DNA of 5,405 nt, from contig UQVN01000227.1 in the NCBI GenBank assembly GCA_900544525.1, forward strand, positions 1-5,405. Direction: 5' to 3'. The notes below the pieces were generated by a model. It saw only the letters and a list, made by a program, of their open reading frames with translations. It had not been told where the DNA came from and searched no databases. The translations under genes were made by a program, and so were the position numbers. This DNA is from an uncultured Eubacteriales bacterium (GTDB taxonomy: Bacteria > Bacillota > Clostridia > Lachnospirales > Lachnospiraceae). Numbering within the stretch: position 1 is the first letter of the stretch; each line of letters opens with the position of its first letter. This document shows positions 4,573-5,405 of this stretch, in pieces.

Positions 4573-4941
4573 TTATTTTAAGCCCTTAATGAAAGGAATC
4601 AAGCAGAGAAGAATAACGATACCTATGATTCCAATTATAATACCAACGATCATATTGCTCCATACCATTGTCAGGCACATACCGACGCCTAGCAACAGCG
4701 CACCAACAATGCCAATGAACATTGCACCGATTGTCTTTCCTGATAGCTTAATTGGTGCTTTGTTCTCCATCTTTCTCCATACAAAAATCATAAATAATAA
4801 TACAACTGCTCCGATTACTCCCATAACCACGCCTTGCTTAAAAGCACCCCATTCTGGGATCAATGCCATGCACATTCCAAGTGCAAATAAAATACCTCCG
4901 ATCGTTCCTAAAATCATGGATACAAATGTACTCTTTTTCAT
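4573..4941 (-). CDS. Four-helix membrane protein made of two duplicated halves
   Basis: 122 residues with four hydrophobic segments (about 8-28, 35-55, 70-92 and 97-119). The halves are visibly related: LGTIGGILFALGMCMAL (11-27) aligns with IGIVGALLLGVGMCLTM (76-92). In both, a GMC motif and a tryptophan (31 and 94) are followed by a GVVMGVIGAVVLL or GIIIGIIGIVILL helix. A basic, polar link (WRKMENKAPIKLSGKT, 55-70) joins them. It resembles an internally duplicated helix-hairpin protein of unknown role; glycine-rich helices suggest tight packing or oligomerisation. Its ATG overlaps the stop of the preceding gene by 4 nt (ATGA), with AGGAG (4949-4953) 7 nt upstream, so the two products are probably made together in fixed ratio. 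I see no clean terminator after it; a weak candidate lies in the island at 4423-4439. Confidence 0.85.
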   Translation of the reverse strand: MKKSTFVSMILGTIGGILFALGMCMALIPEWGAFKQGVVMGVIGAVVLLFMIFVWRKMENKAPIKLSGKTIGAMFIGIVGALLLGVGMCLTMVWSNMIVGIIIGIIGIVILLCLIPFIKGLK

Positions 4942-5291
4942 GATTCAACTCCTGCCTTTCTTTTCGCTTCTAATGCTGCATTCTGTGCCTTCTGCTTATT
5001 TTCCTCTACGATTTCCTTTTGTCGAGCGAAATGCTCTTCCCGTTCTGCCTTGCTTGCTTCTTCTCTTGCTTTTTGCTCTTCTTTCAATCTTACTCTTGCC
5101 TCCTCAACGGTTTCGCCTTCCTTAGTCAGAAAATTGTCTACGAATTTATCGGCAATTTTATTAAATCCTCCGACTACTCCTTCCTCAATCTTTTTATAAC
5201 CGCCAACCACGCTTTCTTCGACTTTTTTATACCCATCGACTACATTTTCTGCAATTTTTTCATTTGCTTTTATTAACTTTGATTTTGCCAT
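4938..5291 (-). CDS. Charged helical protein with five synuclein-like 11-residue repeats
   Basis: 117 residues from the chosen ATG (MAKSKLIKAN). Five contiguous 11-mers cover residues 6-60: LIKANEKIAEN, VVDGYKKVEES, VVGGYKKIEEG, VVGGFNKIADK and FVDNFLTKEGE. The shared pattern is two hydrophobics, small residues, an aromatic, a lysine, Ile/Val and acids. Eleven-residue periodicity of this kind makes an 11/3 amphipathic helix that lies on membranes in alpha-synuclein, apolipoproteins and LEA-like proteins. Residues 61-117 are almost wholly E, K, R, A and Q and should be a long solvent-exposed helix or coiled coil. There is no signal peptide or membrane span. The gene is coupled to the four-helix membrane protein, so peripheral attachment at the inner membrane surface is a reasonable guess. 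An upstream in-frame ATG at 5306 is rejected because the ribosome binding site lies between the two. I know the type only as uncharacterised clostridial proteins. Confidence 0.85.
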   Translation of the reverse strand: MAKSKLIKANEKIAENVVDGYKKVEESVVGGYKKIEEGVVGGFNKIADKFVDNFLTKEGETVEEARVRLKEEQKAREEASKAEREEHFARQKEIVEENKQKAQNAALEAKRKAGVES

Positions 5292-5299
5292 GTCTTTAT

Positions 5300-5304
5300 C
5301 CTCC
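5300..5304 (-). promoter_or_regulatory. Ribosome binding site that places the start at 5291, not 5306
   Basis: GGAGG on the minus strand lies 8 nt before the ATG at 5289-5291. It also lies inside the five-codon extension that would begin at the ATG at 5304-5306, which itself has no good site upstream. The shorter protein is therefore the real product. Confidence 0.8.
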
Positions 5305-5365
5305 ATCTCTTTTGATTTCTTTTATGGATATAAGATACCAGTCAATTGTTTTTATAATATTTAAG

Positions 5366-5386
5366 TTTTGTTTCTAAAATATTAAT
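5366..5386 (-). promoter_or_regulatory. Possible half-site of the shared ACAAA motif upstream of the gene pair
   Basis: GAAACAAAA (5366-5374) is preceded on the minus strand by ATTAAT (5381-5386), as in copies A and B but with a shorter gap. No -10 lies 17 bp downstream. A possible extended -10, TGGTATCTT (5333-5341), lies 28 bp away, with ACAATT (5344-5349) in the 12-bp position used at the other promoters. The promoter of this pair is therefore not clearly identified; the motif match is suggestive only. Confidence 0.3.
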
Positions 5387-5405
5387 TTCACATATGTTAT
5401 CTCTA

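Noticed and set aside
4589..5125. Long plus-strand open frame opposite the gene pair
   Set aside because: It is the antisense shadow of two well-supported coupled minus-strand genes. It has proline- and isoleucine-rich low-complexity content, no visible ribosome binding site and no domain.
5340..5345. TTGACT as a -35 for the synuclein-like gene
   Set aside because: No acceptable -10 hexamer occurs 15-19 bp downstream; the sequence there reads AAAAGAAA-like.
1..5405. CRISPR arrays, tRNA or rRNA genes, and insertion sequences
   Set aside because: No regularly spaced repeats with unique spacers, no cloverleaf or ribosomal sequence, and no transposase frame or terminal repeats with target duplication were seen on either strand.

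Overview
The window looks like a chromosomal stretch from a low-GC Gram-positive anaerobe, most probably a clostridial Lachnospiraceae-type Firmicute. The grounds are the AT-rich spacers, strong AGGAGG-type ribosome binding sites, and protein types I associate with that group. This placement is a judgement, not a database result. Every supported gene lies on the minus strand, so transcription runs from right to left.

Layout in the direction of transcription. (1) 5291-4573: two translationally coupled genes. The first encodes a soluble, highly charged helical protein that begins with five tandem 11-residue repeats resembling those of alpha-synuclein. The second encodes a small four-helix membrane protein built from two duplicated halves. 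(2) 4550-4399: a compact GC-rich island with a 15-bp inverted repeat, two 8-bp palindromes and two overlapping open frames; it looks like a dispersed intergenic repeat element. (3) 4327-1083: a tight four-gene operon encoding a polytopic membrane protein, an OmpR-family response regulator, a HAMP histidine kinase with almost no extracellular loop, and a small two-helix membrane protein. It ends in a strong intrinsic terminator. (4) 929-411: a permuted papain-like (YiiX/C92, NlpC/P60-superfamily) protein with His37 and Cys127. (5) 314-231: a 27-residue, valine-rich single-helix membrane peptide with a near-perfect ribosome binding site and its own terminator. (6) 15-1: the first codons of another gene, with a good housekeeping promoter.

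The main observation is that the promoters in front of units 3, 4 and 5 share one architecture. Each has an ACAAAA box exactly 17 bp upstream of the -10 hexamer, where a poor -35 would sit. Each has a further ACAA box upstream, and two of the three have one more, 11 bp downstream of the first. At the operon promoter the three boxes are spaced exactly 11 bp apart, as expected for an OmpR-type regulator binding one helical face. The promoters of units 4 and 5 also share a 43/44-bp upstream block (37 of 44 aligned columns identical). A related half-site lies upstream of unit 1. The simplest reading is a local regulon: the two-component system controls its own operon, the papain-like protein and the tiny membrane peptide. 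The membrane-heavy gene content and the intramembrane-type kinase suggest a cell-envelope or membrane-stress response. That functional reading is inference.
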